Of a DNA stretch of 64,000 nucleotides, positions 56,063-64,000 are shown one piece after another (within the stretch, counting starts at the first letter, position 1; each line of letters begins with the position of its first letter). The translations under genes and the position numbers were made by a program. The stretch comes from Microcoleus sp. AS-A8 (GTDB taxonomy: Bacteria > Cyanobacteriota > Cyanobacteriia > Cyanobacteriales > Coleofasciculaceae). A model generated the notes under the pieces. That model was given only the letters and a program-made list of their open reading frames with translations, was not told the origin of the DNA and did not search any database. The stretch is from the NCBI GenBank assembly GCA_039962225.1, contig JAMPKV010000004.1:62001-126000 (forward strand), in the 5' to 3' direction.

Positions 56063-57777
56063 CAGGCGACCCCTAGCCGATCTTGAAAGTACTGGCGATA
56101 CAGATCGCACAACGGTACGACATCATTTCCCTGGTAACGAACCAATCCCATGCTGGCAAGCTTAAACGCTTCTGCTGTCTTGATTCGAGTTGGCTCCCTA
56201 ACCGCCAATACCTGCTTAAAGGCACTCAACAAGTTGGTATCTTCCTCCAAGTTATACAGGTGGCGGCGGAGATGCTCTCCATACAGCCATCCCTCTGTTG
56301 GAGCCATCTCGAACAACTGTTCCAACGTCACTTCTCCCTTGGCAATGCGGTACAGCGCCACCCGCAACAGATAGGGATGTCCCCCCATCAGCGCCATCAA
56401 TCGATCAACTTCTAAATCCGACCACTCCAATCCATGCCGCTTCACCAAGTCTTGCACCTGTACCCGATTCAGTTCAGGTAACTCGATTGGCACTCCAACA
56501 TTAAACGGCGATTGGTTGATATTCAAAGGGATATAGACTTCCTTGGAGTGAGTAATCACCAGACGCAGGTTTCTCCAGATGGGATTGCTCTTCGACTCCT
56601 CATGCCAAGAGCGCAGCAACCCAAAAAAGTCACTAGCGATCGCGGGATGTTTGAATAACTCATCCACCTCATCTAGACACAAGGTAAGCGGACCGTTAAT
56701 TTCCGAGAGCAGATACAACTCAAAGTAGTCCGTACACTTGTCATTACTGCCCATTGGACCCTTCCAGTAGTCCTCCAGCTTATCGGGCAGATTCAACTTC
56801 CGGGTAATCCGGGAACAGAACCAGTGCAAGAAACTCTCCAGGCTAGAGAGTACCTGTCCCCCTGCCGATTGCAAGCTCAGAAACGTGGTTCGATACCCCT
56901 GCTCTGTGGCGTGATTCAAAATCCTCAATGTCAGAGAAGACTTTCCCATCTGACGCGGTGCTTTGATCCGAATCAACGCCCCTGGTTTAGCGATCGCTTC
57001 GTAACAGCGAGTTTCGATCGGTGGACGCTCAACATACAGCGTTGACTCCAGGGAAACCTGCCCTTCCGGCTCATCCAAAGAAACGGCTTGAGCTGGGGGA
57101 GCCATCATCGATCGAGTAGTACCTGCCAAGGCTGGCTCTGGTGCTTGGATTGGGCTAGCGGGTTCTGGTGTCTCCGGCAGCGGCAACGATTCTACATCAC
57201 TCTTCTTTTGCATGACTGGAATCAGGTCTTCTGCAATTCCTTCCAGTGCAATGCGGTTACAGCCAAGTTCATAGGCAAACTCTATCGATTCTCCAGCCCC
57301 CAGTGCATCGTAAAAACCAACCGCAAATAATCTGGCAGCGCGGTCTCCAATCGCCTGATTCATGCCAATCACGTAGGGAATGCAGTGAGCGATCGCGATG
57401 GCTTGCACTTCGGAGTAACAGGCATTGAGTACCACACACTCTACCTTGTCAGCAAACAACTTAAACAAGCCTGCTAAGGCTCCAGACTTAACGAGTTGCG
57501 CCTGCCCGATTACATTTTCCCAAACTAAGCCGTTCTCCCCCATTCCATGCCCAGAGAAGTGGACAATTTGCGGCTTATGGTCTAACATTGCCCGTTGCAC
57601 ATCGCTGGGAGACACCGCCCACACCTGCTCAAGCAGAAACTTGTCACGCTTTTGCGATCGCTGCAATCCAGCATCAATCTCTTTCACCTCCTGAGTCAGG
57701 TCAAGGGGTGTTGAATTCTTGGGGTTTGCCGCCAGGAATAGAATTGTCTTTTTCTTACGTGTCGAACTGCTGCCCAT
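56062..57777 (-). CDS. CHAT-domain protease fused to an AAA-like ATPase
   Basis: About 571 residues. The N-terminal CHAT domain has the His in IVHFSGHG and the Cys in VVLNACYS, the caspase-like dyad. After a Pro-rich linker (~200-235) comes an AAA_35 NTPase with Walker [11 protein letters not shown] and Walker [12 protein letters not shown], and a winged-helix C-terminal part. Start is ATG 57777 (TTG 57780 possible). The gene is coupled to the WD40-ATPase by a one-base overlap. Such systems are thought to trigger self-proteolysis or cell death on infection. Confidence 0.9.
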   Translation of the reverse strand: MGSSSTRKKKTILFLAANPKNSTPLDLTQEVKEIDAGLQRSQKRDKFLLEQVWAVSPSDVQRAMLDHKPQIVHFSGHGMGENGLVWENVIGQAQLVKSGALAGLFKLFADKVECVVLNACYSEVQAIAIAHCIPYVIGMNQAIGDRAARLFAVGFYDALGAGESIEFAYELGCNRIALEGIAEDLIPVMQKKSDVESLPLPETPEPASPIQAPEPALAGTTRSMMAPPAQAVSLDEPEGQVSLESTLYVERPPIETRCYEAIAKPGALIRIKAPRQMGKSSLTLRILNHATEQGYRTTFLSLQSAGGQVLSSLESFLHWFCSRITRKLNLPDKLEDYWKGPMGSNDKCTDYFELYLLSEINGPLTLCLDEVDELFKHPAIASDFFGLLRSWHEESKSNPIWRNLRLVITHSKEVYIPLNINQSPFNVGVPIELPELNRVQVQDLVKRHGLEWSDLEVDRLMALMGGHPYLLRVALYRIAKGEVTLEQLFEMAPTEGWLYGEHLRRHLYNLEEDTNLLSAFKQVLAVREPTRIKTAEAFKLASMGLVRYQGNDVVPLCDLYRQYFQDRLGVA

Positions 57778-57963
57778 CAATCAGACTTAAACCGCGAGGT
57801 ACCGGGAGAGCTTATTTTGCCTACACCAGTATTCCTAGCAATCCGGACATCTTCGGGAACAGGCACGTCAAAGTACATAATTTGTTCATCTTCTCTTAGA
57901 AGATTTGCCCTCTATCAAGGGTGAGATTTTACAATTCATACCGTTGGGCAGATTTCAGCAGCT

Positions 57964-58104
57964 TCACTCGATATCGAAGAAGCGATGCGATCGCACAAGT
58001 GATAGAACCTGCCCAAATTTGGAGTAAGTTACCAAATCGTGAATACTGGTCGGAAACTGAGTTTCACAGTTAGTGCATTTGATTAATAAACGCAACTGGT
58101 GGCG
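57964..58104 (-). pseudogene. tniQ fragment (zinc-finger region)
   Basis: On the minus strand 58104-58052 reads RHQLRLLIKCTNCETQFP, nearly the same as RHQLRLLLKCTNCKRPFP of the intact tniQ at 61.2-61.7 kb. DNA identity is evident (GTTAGTGCATTT, GCAACTGGTGGCGAT in the plus strand). After the first Cys pair the frame diverges and ends at 57964. It is a remnant of a second tniQ copy. Confidence 0.7.
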
Positions 58105-58149
58105 ATGCCGAAGGCGCTTCGCTATGGGACCATCGCGTTTTAGTACTAT

Positions 58150-58240
58150 GAAGAGATGCGATCGCTCCTACACCGTCAATACCTCCCAACTTCGACCGCA
58201 TTGCCTGCCACGCATCAATCTACTGCTGTAGTTGTTGGAT
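58150..58240 (+). repeat. Decayed segment shared with 45388-45475
   Basis: GATGCGATCGCTC, CCTCCCAACTT.GACCGCAT and GCCTGCCACGC.TCAATCT occur in both places. On the minus strand this copy has a stop codon inside the lost frame (LQQ*IDAWQAMRSKLG). It abuts the truncated metallopeptidase gene. Confidence 0.65.
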
Positions 58241-58587
58241 GCGATCGCCTGCGCCCGATTTTAAATACACAGATTGCTGCTTTTGTCAATCGTGTTGGAG
58301 CTTCTCCTCGTTCGGTTCAGGTACGCGAGTTAGGCTACCGTTGGGGTTCATGCGGACAAAAAGGAGATTTATATTTCCACTGGCGAGTGGCGATGCTGCC
58401 GCGAACCATGATTGAGTATGTGGTTGTTCACGAGCTGGTGCATCTGATTGAACCGCATCATACTACTGCGTTCTGGGATAGGGTGGAGCGGATTTTGAGT
58501 GATTGGTGCGATGCTTACGGCGGGCTTCGCCAACGTAAGCAGTGGCTAGCCCAGAATGGGGCAAGTATGACCTTTAGGGATGGATGA
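58156..58587 (+). pseudogene. 5'-truncated YgjP-like metallopeptidase
   Basis: A 143-residue frame. From ~residue 33 (RPILNTQIAAFVNRVGASPRSVQVRELGYRWGSCGQKGDLYFHWRVAMLP) it is a normal YgjP-like catalytic part with VVVHELVHLIEPHHTTAFWDRV (HExxH...H). Its first ~30 codons are instead read from the repeat at 58150-58240, so the N-terminal beta domain has been lost. It is not a copy of the gene at 44.5 kb: the catalytic sequences differ markedly. It is probably the leftover of another RM operon. Confidence 0.7.
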
Positions 58588-59114
58588 AAAGCCCTGAGTC
58601 AGTTTGTAGACGCACTGATTGGTTCTTGCAGCTCTAAGGATCTGACTTTTTTCCGACTTTCTTCTAACTTTTTCCGACTGCCAAGGCGTATGCTGAACAG
58701 TTAGATTGGTTTCAACACAACGAGATGAGGGTTTCAGATGCAATGGTCTTTTGCCGATTGCTCAACAATTGAAAAATTTACAAACCTTTACAAAAGTAGC
58801 TCACTTTTTCTGATCGACAGTCGGATGGGAGGTGGGGTATTCGTTGGTTAGACCAATATTGAAAATATTTCAACATGAGCAAACGCTCCAAGCTAATAGG
58901 GGTGTTAGACAGCTAGTGCGGCTTAATAAATAGTTTGACTGCTTTCAGTTATCGGTTAGGACGTGGCTTCAAAATTATCAGTGGGTGTATCCGACTTTTC
59001 TCTGAACGTTTTCCGCCTGAAAAAGTAGGTATACGGAGATTAGGTTAGCTAGTTAGACTTCGCGAGAGGTCAACTATTTGTTGGTATTTACCATGAACAT
59101 TACAGGAGATAGAA
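58588..59114. other. Gene-free spacer before the alpha/beta hydrolase gene
   Basis: About 530 bases. No ORF or RNA recognised. TCCGACTTTCTTC / TTTTTCCGACTG and GTTAGACAGCTAG (58905-58917) recall half-sites of the element's palindrome. It holds the promoter of the hydrolase gene; AGGAGATAGAA just before 59115 is a strong ribosome-binding site. Confidence 0.4.
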
Positions 59115-59954
59115 ATGAAATTAGGTAAGTTTTTTTTGGGCTACGGTATTGCCAGTACTCTAGCAATTAGTAGCTTATTTCTTTCAAATCCAGTCCAAGT
59201 ACAGGCACAGTCTACTGATGCTTTTATAGTATTTGTAAATGGTAGCGGTGATTGTTGCGCGGAGTACATGAACCAAGCCCTAGATAGATTGCGAAGAGGA
59301 GTAAGAGGGGAGATTTGGACTACATCCTACGCAAATTTTAGAGATGGAAGCAGCACAGTAAAAGCTCCTGTAGTAAATTTATCAGTGAATGCTGATGCTC
59401 TTTTTATCAAAGAGGCTACTGAGAAGATTAATAACCTGCCTTCAAGTAGACCTGTTGTTTTGATTGGACATAGTTACGGCGGTGATTCAATACTAAAGGT
59501 TCTACCTTTTATTACTCGTCGTGTACAACTTGTTGTGGTTATCGATCCTGTTGGAACAGGAGGCTTCCGCAGAGTTGCAACTGAACGTGTAGTCCTACCA
59601 AACGTGGATTACTTTATGAATAGATGGCAGGAAAATGGGCTAACAGGTCAAAATGTGGTTCCTTTTGACAGCAGGATTAGTGGTCAGATTCGCTGTCTCG
59701 CTACTAGGGAATGCGACCAGAGCGCACAAAACCTCGTTAGAAATGCGGATGGTTCTGAAAACAGAGTTGAATGTGGATGGGAGGAAATCACTTGTCCTGG
59801 CTTTCAAGCACCAATACCAGGAATCCGTAGAGGGCGTAGAGGTACAAAAGCCAAGAGAATAGAACACAACTCCATGCCTCAAGATGCCTATATTCAACAT
59901 ACAGTTGTAGAAAAAATCAAAGTAGCGTTGAGGCCATTTGGTGTTCTTAAATAG
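59115..59954 (+). CDS. Exported alpha/beta hydrolase-like protein
   Basis: A 279-residue protein. A signal peptide (FFLGYGIASTLAISSLFLSNP, cleavage near VQAQ) is followed by FIVFVNGSGDCCAEYMNQALDRL (oxyanion side) and VVLIGHSYGGDSI, the nucleophile elbow with Ser120. VVIDPVGTGG would carry the acidic residue. The C-terminal Cys-rich part (CLATRECDQ, CGWEEITCPG) suggests disulfides. Likely a secreted esterase or lipase. It is an isolated gene in the cargo. Confidence 0.7.
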   Translation: MKLGKFFLGYGIASTLAISSLFLSNPVQVQAQSTDAFIVFVNGSGDCCAEYMNQALDRLRRGVRGEIWTTSYANFRDGSSTVKAPVVNLSVNADALFIKEATEKINNLPSSRPVVLIGHSYGGDSILKVLPFITRRVQLVVVIDPVGTGGFRRVATERVVLPNVDYFMNRWQENGLTGQNVVPFDSRISGQIRCLATRECDQSAQNLVRNADGSENRVECGWEEITCPGFQAPIPGIRRGRRGTKAKRIEHNSMPQDAYIQHTVVEKIKVALRPFGVLK

Positions 59955-59970
59955 CAAAAGTAATCTTGAC

Positions 59971-60155
59971 GCTTCAACTTTTACGACTTGAACCAGAACA
60001 TGGACAGGCTTTGAACGAGAAGTTAGACAAAAAAGAAAGCGATGCTATCTTTCGCTGTCTAACGGTTAGACTTTGAAAATGATTGAAGAGAGTAGATAAT
60101 AATAACGTATATTGTCATACAAAGGCTTAATTTATGCTGTCTAACCGTTAGACAG
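59971..60155 (+). repeat. Long direct repeat, copy 2 (partner 45523-45690), with palindromes
   Basis: See 45523-45690. The copy includes the palindromes at 60057-60071 and 60137-60155. The following ~330 bases up to 60482 hold one more palindrome at 60289-60307 and no gene. Confidence 0.75.
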
Positions 60156-60288
60156 CATCTGATTAGGATAGCGATCTGCGATCAACCCAAGGGGAGACGC
60201 CAACCGGAGATGAGAGTGAGGACGAACGCTTTACTCGCAACGCTCTCGCTTTCTTTCTCCCTCTTAGCGAAGTAACAAGTAATCTTAC

Positions 60289-60307
60289 CTGTCTAACGGT
60301 TAGACAC
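60289..60307. promoter_or_regulatory. Palindrome CTGTCTAACGGTTAGACAC
   Basis: One of at least eight copies of a 15-19 bp dyad with core GTCTAAC[C/G]GTTAGAC; the others start near 35540, 45592, 45672, 45698, 45791, 60057 and 60137. All lie inside the CAST and outside genes. It looks like an operator for a dimeric regulator. Confidence 0.55.
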
Positions 60308-60482
60308 TTAAAAGAATTTCCGGCTCAGCAAATAAACCTCAGCATAGACTTACACCTTACCGAGGAATCAAAGGCAACGGTAAATTGGGGTTAAAAGCTT
60401 TAGGTAGGAGAAGCTCCTAAAACTAATCTTAATTGATTTGACTAGGCTTGCGATCGTGTAATTTTTACTCTCATAGTAAAGC

Positions 60483-61160
60483 CTAAATATCTAAATCCTC
60501 TTCCCGCAGTAGACGGGGAGCAGAAATTAAGGTGGCTTGCCATCGCTGCAATCGGGTTTGGTTGCGGTGTACAACATCAAGGCTTTGGTTGTAGTTATCA
60601 ACGATGTAGCGCACCAGTAACCGCTCCAAAAAAGGAAGTGTTAGACAGCTCTGTGTCAAGTCGGCCTGCCAATAATTCACTCCCTCTAACCCTGTATATC
60701 CTTGCAACCCTGAGAAAAAGTGTGTGTTGGATATTCTCAAGAAACGTTCAACAACACCAGCATTTAGAGAGCGATAGTTTTGATGTAGAACCAAGCCTAG
60801 TTGAGTAGCTATTTGCTCTAAGCCAACGAATTTCATATTACCTTCACCTCCAAGAATTAAGTGTTGTGGTATGCCATAAGTTCCCCACTCGCTATGAAGG
60901 TTGTACTCTCGGTTATAGTGTTTAGGCAGAATGGCATGGCGTAGTGCTAGAGCCAACACTTGAAAACTGGGTGGGTCAAAGCCTAAATGAAAGCCCATCA
61001 TACACTCAGAGCCGCTATCCATGATGATTGTCAGCCAAGGGCGACCAACAATCGAACCGTCTGTGTCCTTCAGCAAAACATCTAAGCGGGTATACTCACA
61101 CAGCCAAGAATAATTACTGCACTCTGCTACTTTTAGCCCCTGAAATTGTTCCGAAAACAT
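60483..61160 (-). CDS. Stand-alone TnsB-like RNase H-fold domain lacking catalytic Asp residues
   Basis: A 225-residue protein aligned over its whole length with the catalytic domain of the TnsB at 62.6-64 kb (GRPWLTIIMDS for DRPWLTVIIDS; LALRHAILPKHYNREYNL for LALHHAILPKSYGSEYGL; NAGVVERFLR for DGGIVERFFR). The first catalytic Asp is Glu (CEYTRLD versus CDHTRLD) and the second is lost (ILGGEGN versus YTDGGKD); the Glu in VERF remains. The N-terminal DNA-binding and C-terminal TnsC-binding parts are absent. GGAGG six bases before the ATG is a strong ribosome-binding site, and the frame has no stops. It follows tniQ by 39 bp. Either a decaying duplicate or a repurposed regulator. Confidence 0.85.
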   Translation of the reverse strand: MFSEQFQGLKVAECSNYSWLCEYTRLDVLLKDTDGSIVGRPWLTIIMDSGSECMMGFHLGFDPPSFQVLALALRHAILPKHYNREYNLHSEWGTYGIPQHLILGGEGNMKFVGLEQIATQLGLVLHQNYRSLNAGVVERFLRISNTHFFSGLQGYTGLEGVNYWQADLTQSCLTLPFLERLLVRYIVDNYNQSLDVVHRNQTRLQRWQATLISAPRLLREEDLDI

Positions 61161-61199
61161 ATTATTCCTCCGAAGTGTAATTGCTGTTCGGGCGATCGC

Positions 61200-61715
61200 T
61201 CACTCAACGCGCTGCTGACGCCTAGCCATCGTAGCAAACGGCAGAGAACAACGTGGACATTCCCCTTGCACCCATAATGCAGGAATCGGGAACGGTCTCT
61301 TACAGTTAGTGCATTTTAGTAATAGGCGCAACTGGTGGCGATCGCACTTATAGGCATCCTTGAATTGCCACTCAATCCGATGACAAGGTGACTCCCCATA
61401 GCAAGCACCACATAACTTTATCGGTCTTGGGTTCATCGTTACCCCCTTTGGCTGGAGCATTTGAGCCAACCTGTCAGCATCAACCATCACCACATCTGCC
61501 AATGCCTCCAACTCCTGCCGAGAAGGAAACGGATTGAAATAGAACTTTTCCCACCGTACCAAGACTGCCCCAAGTCCTGCTACCTTACCCAACCCGGAGG
61601 GAGCCGAAAATTTATTACCCTTCGCCCGTCGAAAACGACCGAGAAAGTGACTGATGCTTTCTCCTTCGTAGGGTTCAACTCGATTAAGCCAAAGTTGTGT
61701 TTCCAGCTCATCCAT
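61200..61715 (-). CDS. tniQ: TniQ
   Basis: 171 residues, close to the 167 of the Scytonema protein. It starts at the ATG that shares its A with the tnsC stop (TAATG). Seen: RVEPYEGESISHFLGRFRRAKGNKFSAPSGLGKVAGLGAVLVRWEKFYFNPFPSRQELEALA, KLCGACYGESPCHRIEWQFKDAYKCDRHQLRLLLKCTNCKRPFPIPALWVQGECPRC (zinc sites) at the C-terminus. It joins the Cas12k complex at the target and caps the TnsC filament. A longer in-frame start at 61916 would overlap tnsC and is rejected. Confidence 0.96.
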   Translation of the reverse strand: MDELETQLWLNRVEPYEGESISHFLGRFRRAKGNKFSAPSGLGKVAGLGAVLVRWEKFYFNPFPSRQELEALADVVMVDADRLAQMLQPKGVTMNPRPIKLCGACYGESPCHRIEWQFKDAYKCDRHQLRLLLKCTNCKRPFPIPALWVQGECPRCSLPFATMARRQQRVE

Positions 61716-62554
61716 TACTTCACCGTTCTCGCTACTTGTTTCAACACTTCTGCGTCTAAAGTTTTGTATCCTTTGAGCAGTGAGCGAATCGCTGCCTTGC
61801 GTAGAATCATGTCTAAGCGACCAATCAGTCTTTTGGTTGTTTTCTTCAAAAGCTTGAGCGTTTCGCCTTTGACCAGATTTGAGGCTTCTGACATTCCCAG
61901 AACATCTCGCACCCAAATTCGTGCGATTTGTTGAAACTCCTTATCGTCTAACCTATCCAGCTCATAGCGTTCCAGAAAACGATTTTCAACCTGCTCGTCT
62001 CGCTCAACAACTCTGGTCAGTCGATTGGTAGTACCGACGAGAAGAACAGAGAGTCCCAGATTATCGTCGTCGTAGATGTGCCGCACGTCAGAAAAAGTTT
62101 CCAGCTTCAAATGATTTGCCTCATCAATAATCAACATCTGAGCCTGAAACAACTCAAGCGTGTCGAGCGTCCGTTCGCGTAAGTCTGTGATAGTTCCACT
62201 GGTGGCTCGATGTCCTAGTGCTTTGAGAATTTTGATGAATAAATCTCTTGAACCGCAGTTCTTGGGGACTTGAATATAAACTACAGGCATAACCCGCTTG
62301 CCCTTAGTTTTTGCCTGTTGATTGCAACGGTTAGTGAATGTTTTACAGGTAACGGTCTTGCCACTGCGCGATTCTCCAAGCAATAGCCCCGTCATCCGCG
62401 ATACAAGAAGTTCGTACATCCATGTATGGCATCGTTTGACATGGTCGAGTTCCAAATAAGGCGGACGACTCAACCGCTCAATTTCCGCCTGGATTTCGGG
62501 ACTCAGAGCTTGAAAATCGTCAAATTCCTGAACGCTTGATTTTGCAGTTGTCAT
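61715..62554 (-). CDS. tnsC: TnsC AAA+ regulator
   Basis: 279 residues (276 in Scytonema). Walker A is GESRSGKT (60-67), Walker B is MLIIDEANHLKLE, and the sensor regions are LSVLLVGTTNRLTRV and ENRFLERYELDRLDDKEF. It forms ATP-dependent filaments on DNA between Cas12k-TniQ and TnsB. It starts 9 bases after tnsB with GGGGG as ribosome-binding site. Confidence 0.97.
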   Translation of the reverse strand: MTTAKSSVQEFDDFQALSPEIQAEIERLSRPPYLELDHVKRCHTWMYELLVSRMTGLLLGESRSGKTVTCKTFTNRCNQQAKTKGKRVMPVVYIQVPKNCGSRDLFIKILKALGHRATSGTITDLRERTLDTLELFQAQMLIIDEANHLKLETFSDVRHIYDDDNLGLSVLLVGTTNRLTRVVERDEQVENRFLERYELDRLDDKEFQQIARIWVRDVLGMSEASNLVKGETLKLLKKTTKRLIGRLDMILRKAAIRSLLKGYKTLDAEVLKQVARTVK

Positions 62555-62563
62555 AGATACCCC

Positions 62564-64000
62564 CTAATAGTCCTCAAATAGTTCGTCCATGTACTGGACT
62601 TGATATCTCGGTAGTTCTGCCTCCAATTCTTCCTCAGCTTCCGAATCAGCTTCTTGGGGTTCAACAATCCCGAATTTCTCAGCAACGGACTGTACGGGGT
62701 TGACTAGCTCGTGAGCCGCTTTTCGGCGCTGTTGGCGGTTCCGCTTGATAGTTTTCTCTGTCCATTCCTCCCGCTCAAGCATGGCTTGAATGGTTTCACT
62801 ATTAATTTCCTCACTCGCCTCCCGCAGCCTCTTTTTGATTGCCTGATGTTCTCTCAGAGAAAGCCTTTCAACCTCTAAGCCTTGAGCGTGGGCATAATCG
62901 AGAAACTGCTCCGTGCCGTCCTCATGAACTTGGTAGACGAAGAGGGTTGTAATATCATCCGGGTCGTAGCGTAGAGCAACAACTTTTCCTTCGTGACCTC
63001 TCAGGTGTTCGGCGCGGTATGTGAGGCTTTCAAATTGAATAGTCCCGTATTTTCCAACTCTACGCCGCTCTGCCTTCATTAACGCGATCGCTAAATCCAG
63101 TTCATCGTAAAAGAGAGGCTCAATCATCAACCCAGCTTCCCAACGCTCAAACCGACTTTGGTTTTCAGACCGAGCATCAGTATGCGCGTTGTACTCTTTG
63201 ACGATGTAGCGCACGAGGATAATCTTTAACTCCAGAAGATGTAGACAAGCATCTTTGTCTACATCTTCTGGACGCTCTTGTACATTTGACCCGGTATATC
63301 CTGGTAGATTGCGTAACACTTGGTCATTGAGCGTTCTGAAGAAGCGCTCGACGATGCCGCCGTCAGATGGTCTTCTTCTTAAGGCACAACTAAAACTTAA
63401 CTGAACTGCTACTTGCTCTGTAATGTGAATGGATTGGAAATCTTTACCACCGTCAGTGTAAAAGTAATTAGGTATTCCGTATGTTCCAAATTCTGTGTCG
63501 CCAAGCCCGTATTCGGAACCGTAAGACTTCGGCAAAATGGCATGATGTAAGGCTAGGGTATCGATTTGCGAACTAGGAGCGAAAAATCCCAAGAAAAAAC
63601 CGATCAGGCAGCGAGAGTAGGAGTCGATAATCACTGTTAACCACGGGCGGTCTAAAACCCCGTACTCATCCACTATCCTGATATCGAGACGAGTATGATC
63701 GCACTGCCAAACATCATTACTCCCTTCCACCTCCAGTTCTCGCCCATCGCGGGTCATGTGTGTTAACCGTGACCCTGAGTAGCCAGGACTTCGTGCATTC
63801 CGTTTTCGCTCTTTCCCCTCAATGTATTCATCCAGAATTCGATAAACAGTCTGATGGCTAGGATACTCTTCAGGCTTTAGACCAAGCTGCTTAGCTCTCC
63901 CTTTCACCCTGAGGACTACCTGATTCCGGAGCATCCGTTTGCTACCCTGATTACCCTCCTTGTAAGTTTTAACGATGAACTCTTGCCAGTCAGCACTAAT
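62564..64000 (-). CDS. tnsB: TnsB transposase, 5' end beyond the window
   Basis: The frame stays open to 64000: upstream of the internal ATG at 63934 it reads ADWQEFIVKTYKEGNQGSKR, normal TnsB sequence, so the real start is outside. In the window: helix-turn-helix (PSHQTVYRILDEYIEGK), the catalytic DDE domain (first Asp in WQCDHTRLD, second in YTDGGKDF, Glu in GGIVERFFR), the beta-barrel (KYGTIQFESLTYRAEHLRGHEGKVVALRYDPDDITTLFVY) and the C-terminal tail (QVQYMDELFEDY) that contacts TnsC. It cuts the 3' ends and joins them to target DNA. Confidence 0.97.
   Translation of the reverse strand: MSADWQEFIVKTYKEGNQGSKRMLRNQVVLRVKGRAKQLGLKPEEYPSHQTVYRILDEYIEGKERKRNARSPGYSGSRLTHMTRDGRELEVEGSNDVWQCDHTRLDIRIVDEYGVLDRPWLTVIIDSYSRCLIGFFLGFFAPSSQIDTLALHHAILPKSYGSEYGLGDTEFGTYGIPNYFYTDGGKDFQSIHITEQVAVQLSFSCALRRRPSDGGIVERFFRTLNDQVLRNLPGYTGSNVQERPEDVDKDACLHLLELKIILVRYIVKEYNAHTDARSENQSRFERWEAGLMIEPLFYDELDLAIALMKAERRRVGKYGTIQFESLTYRAEHLRGHEGKVVALRYDPDDITTLFVYQVHEDGTEQFLDYAHAQGLEVERLSLREHQAIKKRLREASEEINSETIQAMLEREEWTEKTIKRNRQQRRKAAHELVNPVQSVAEKFGIVEPQEADSEAEEELEAELPRYQVQYMDELFEDY

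Larger units (their letters stand above)
32248..64000 (-). mobile_element. Type V-K CRISPR-associated Tn7-like transposon (CAST), right part beyond window
   Basis: The element starts with TGTA..ACAAATTA...GTCG, the same layout as the end of the characterised Scytonema CAST, and contains tnsB, tnsC, tniQ, cas12k, tracrRNA and a short CRISPR array. tnsA, cas1 and cas2 are not seen, as is usual for V-K elements. AGTGA at 32243-32247 is the expected 5-bp target duplication; its partner and the other end lie past 64000. The cargo carries a type I restriction system, a peptide-modification-like cluster and a CHAT/ATPase/WD40 module. Without TnsA, cointegrate products are expected from family knowledge. 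Confidence 0.93.

Noticed and set aside
32248-64000. tnsA, cas1, cas2 or a MerR-type CvkR gene in the element
   Set aside because: None found in the visible part. tnsA, cas1 and cas2 are normally absent from V-K elements; a CvkR gene could still lie beyond the right edge.

Overview
The window is cyanobacterial chromosome. Evidence is the frequent GCGATCGC (HIP1) octamer, SigC-type sigma factor, SLH-domain glycosidase, several AAA/WD40/CHAT proteins and the overall gene content; a filamentous Microcoleus/Coleofasciculus-like or Nostocales genome is the best guess, but the species cannot be fixed from the sequence alone.

Positions 1-32247 are ordinary chromosome: a large hybrid histidine kinase, a class IV aminotransferase, nudC, lepB, murG, a YkuD transpeptidase, a WD40 protein, GNAT and DOPA-dioxygenase-like genes, a retron-type reverse transcriptase with a HEPN-like partner (16.1-18.1 kb), a NADAR protein, an SLH-glycosidase, WGR and lamin-tail proteins, two paralogous peptidoglycan-binding proteins, sigC, gpsA, lipA and tRNA-Pro(CGG).

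From 32248 to beyond the right edge lies a type V-K CRISPR-associated Tn7-like transposon (CAST), more than 31.7 kb long. Reading leftward (minus strand) it holds tnsB (cut by the window edge), tnsC, tniQ, a catalytically degenerate TnsB-like ORF, a long cargo, cas12k, a tracrRNA, a three-repeat CRISPR array, a separate short 'homing' crRNA unit and the terminal TnsB-site repeats. The homing unit has a 17-nt match to the adjacent tRNA-Pro gene. That match is preceded by a GGTA (NGTN) PAM, and the transposon end lies 64 bp downstream of the PAM, which is the spacing known for V-K elements. The event that placed the element can therefore be read from the sequence.

The cargo has three multi-gene modules. 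(i) A type I restriction-modification operon, hsdM-hsdS-hsdR plus a YgjP-like metallopeptidase; hsdM is interrupted by one in-frame TAA. (ii) A peptide-modification-like cluster: a 666-residue protein whose C-terminal third is an array of 12-residue His-x-Asp repeats, a radical SAM/SPASM enzyme, a DUF483-like/methyltransferase fusion and an HExxH peptide-hydroxylase-family protein. (iii) A CHAT protease-ATPase, an ATPase-WD40 protein and a Trypco1-like protein, resembling NTP-dependent conflict systems. Small regulators (HTH, ribbon-helix-helix), a nuclease-like protein and a secreted alpha/beta hydrolase fill the gaps. Decayed fragments of tniQ and of a metallopeptidase, a duplicated ~185-bp segment and at least eight copies of a 15-19 bp palindrome (core GTCTAAC[C/G]GTTAGAC) mark the intergenic regions of the element.

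The strongest candidates for something undescribed are the His-x-Asp repeat protein with its three putative modifying enzymes, the stand-alone inactive TnsB-like domain beside tniQ, and the recurrent palindrome.
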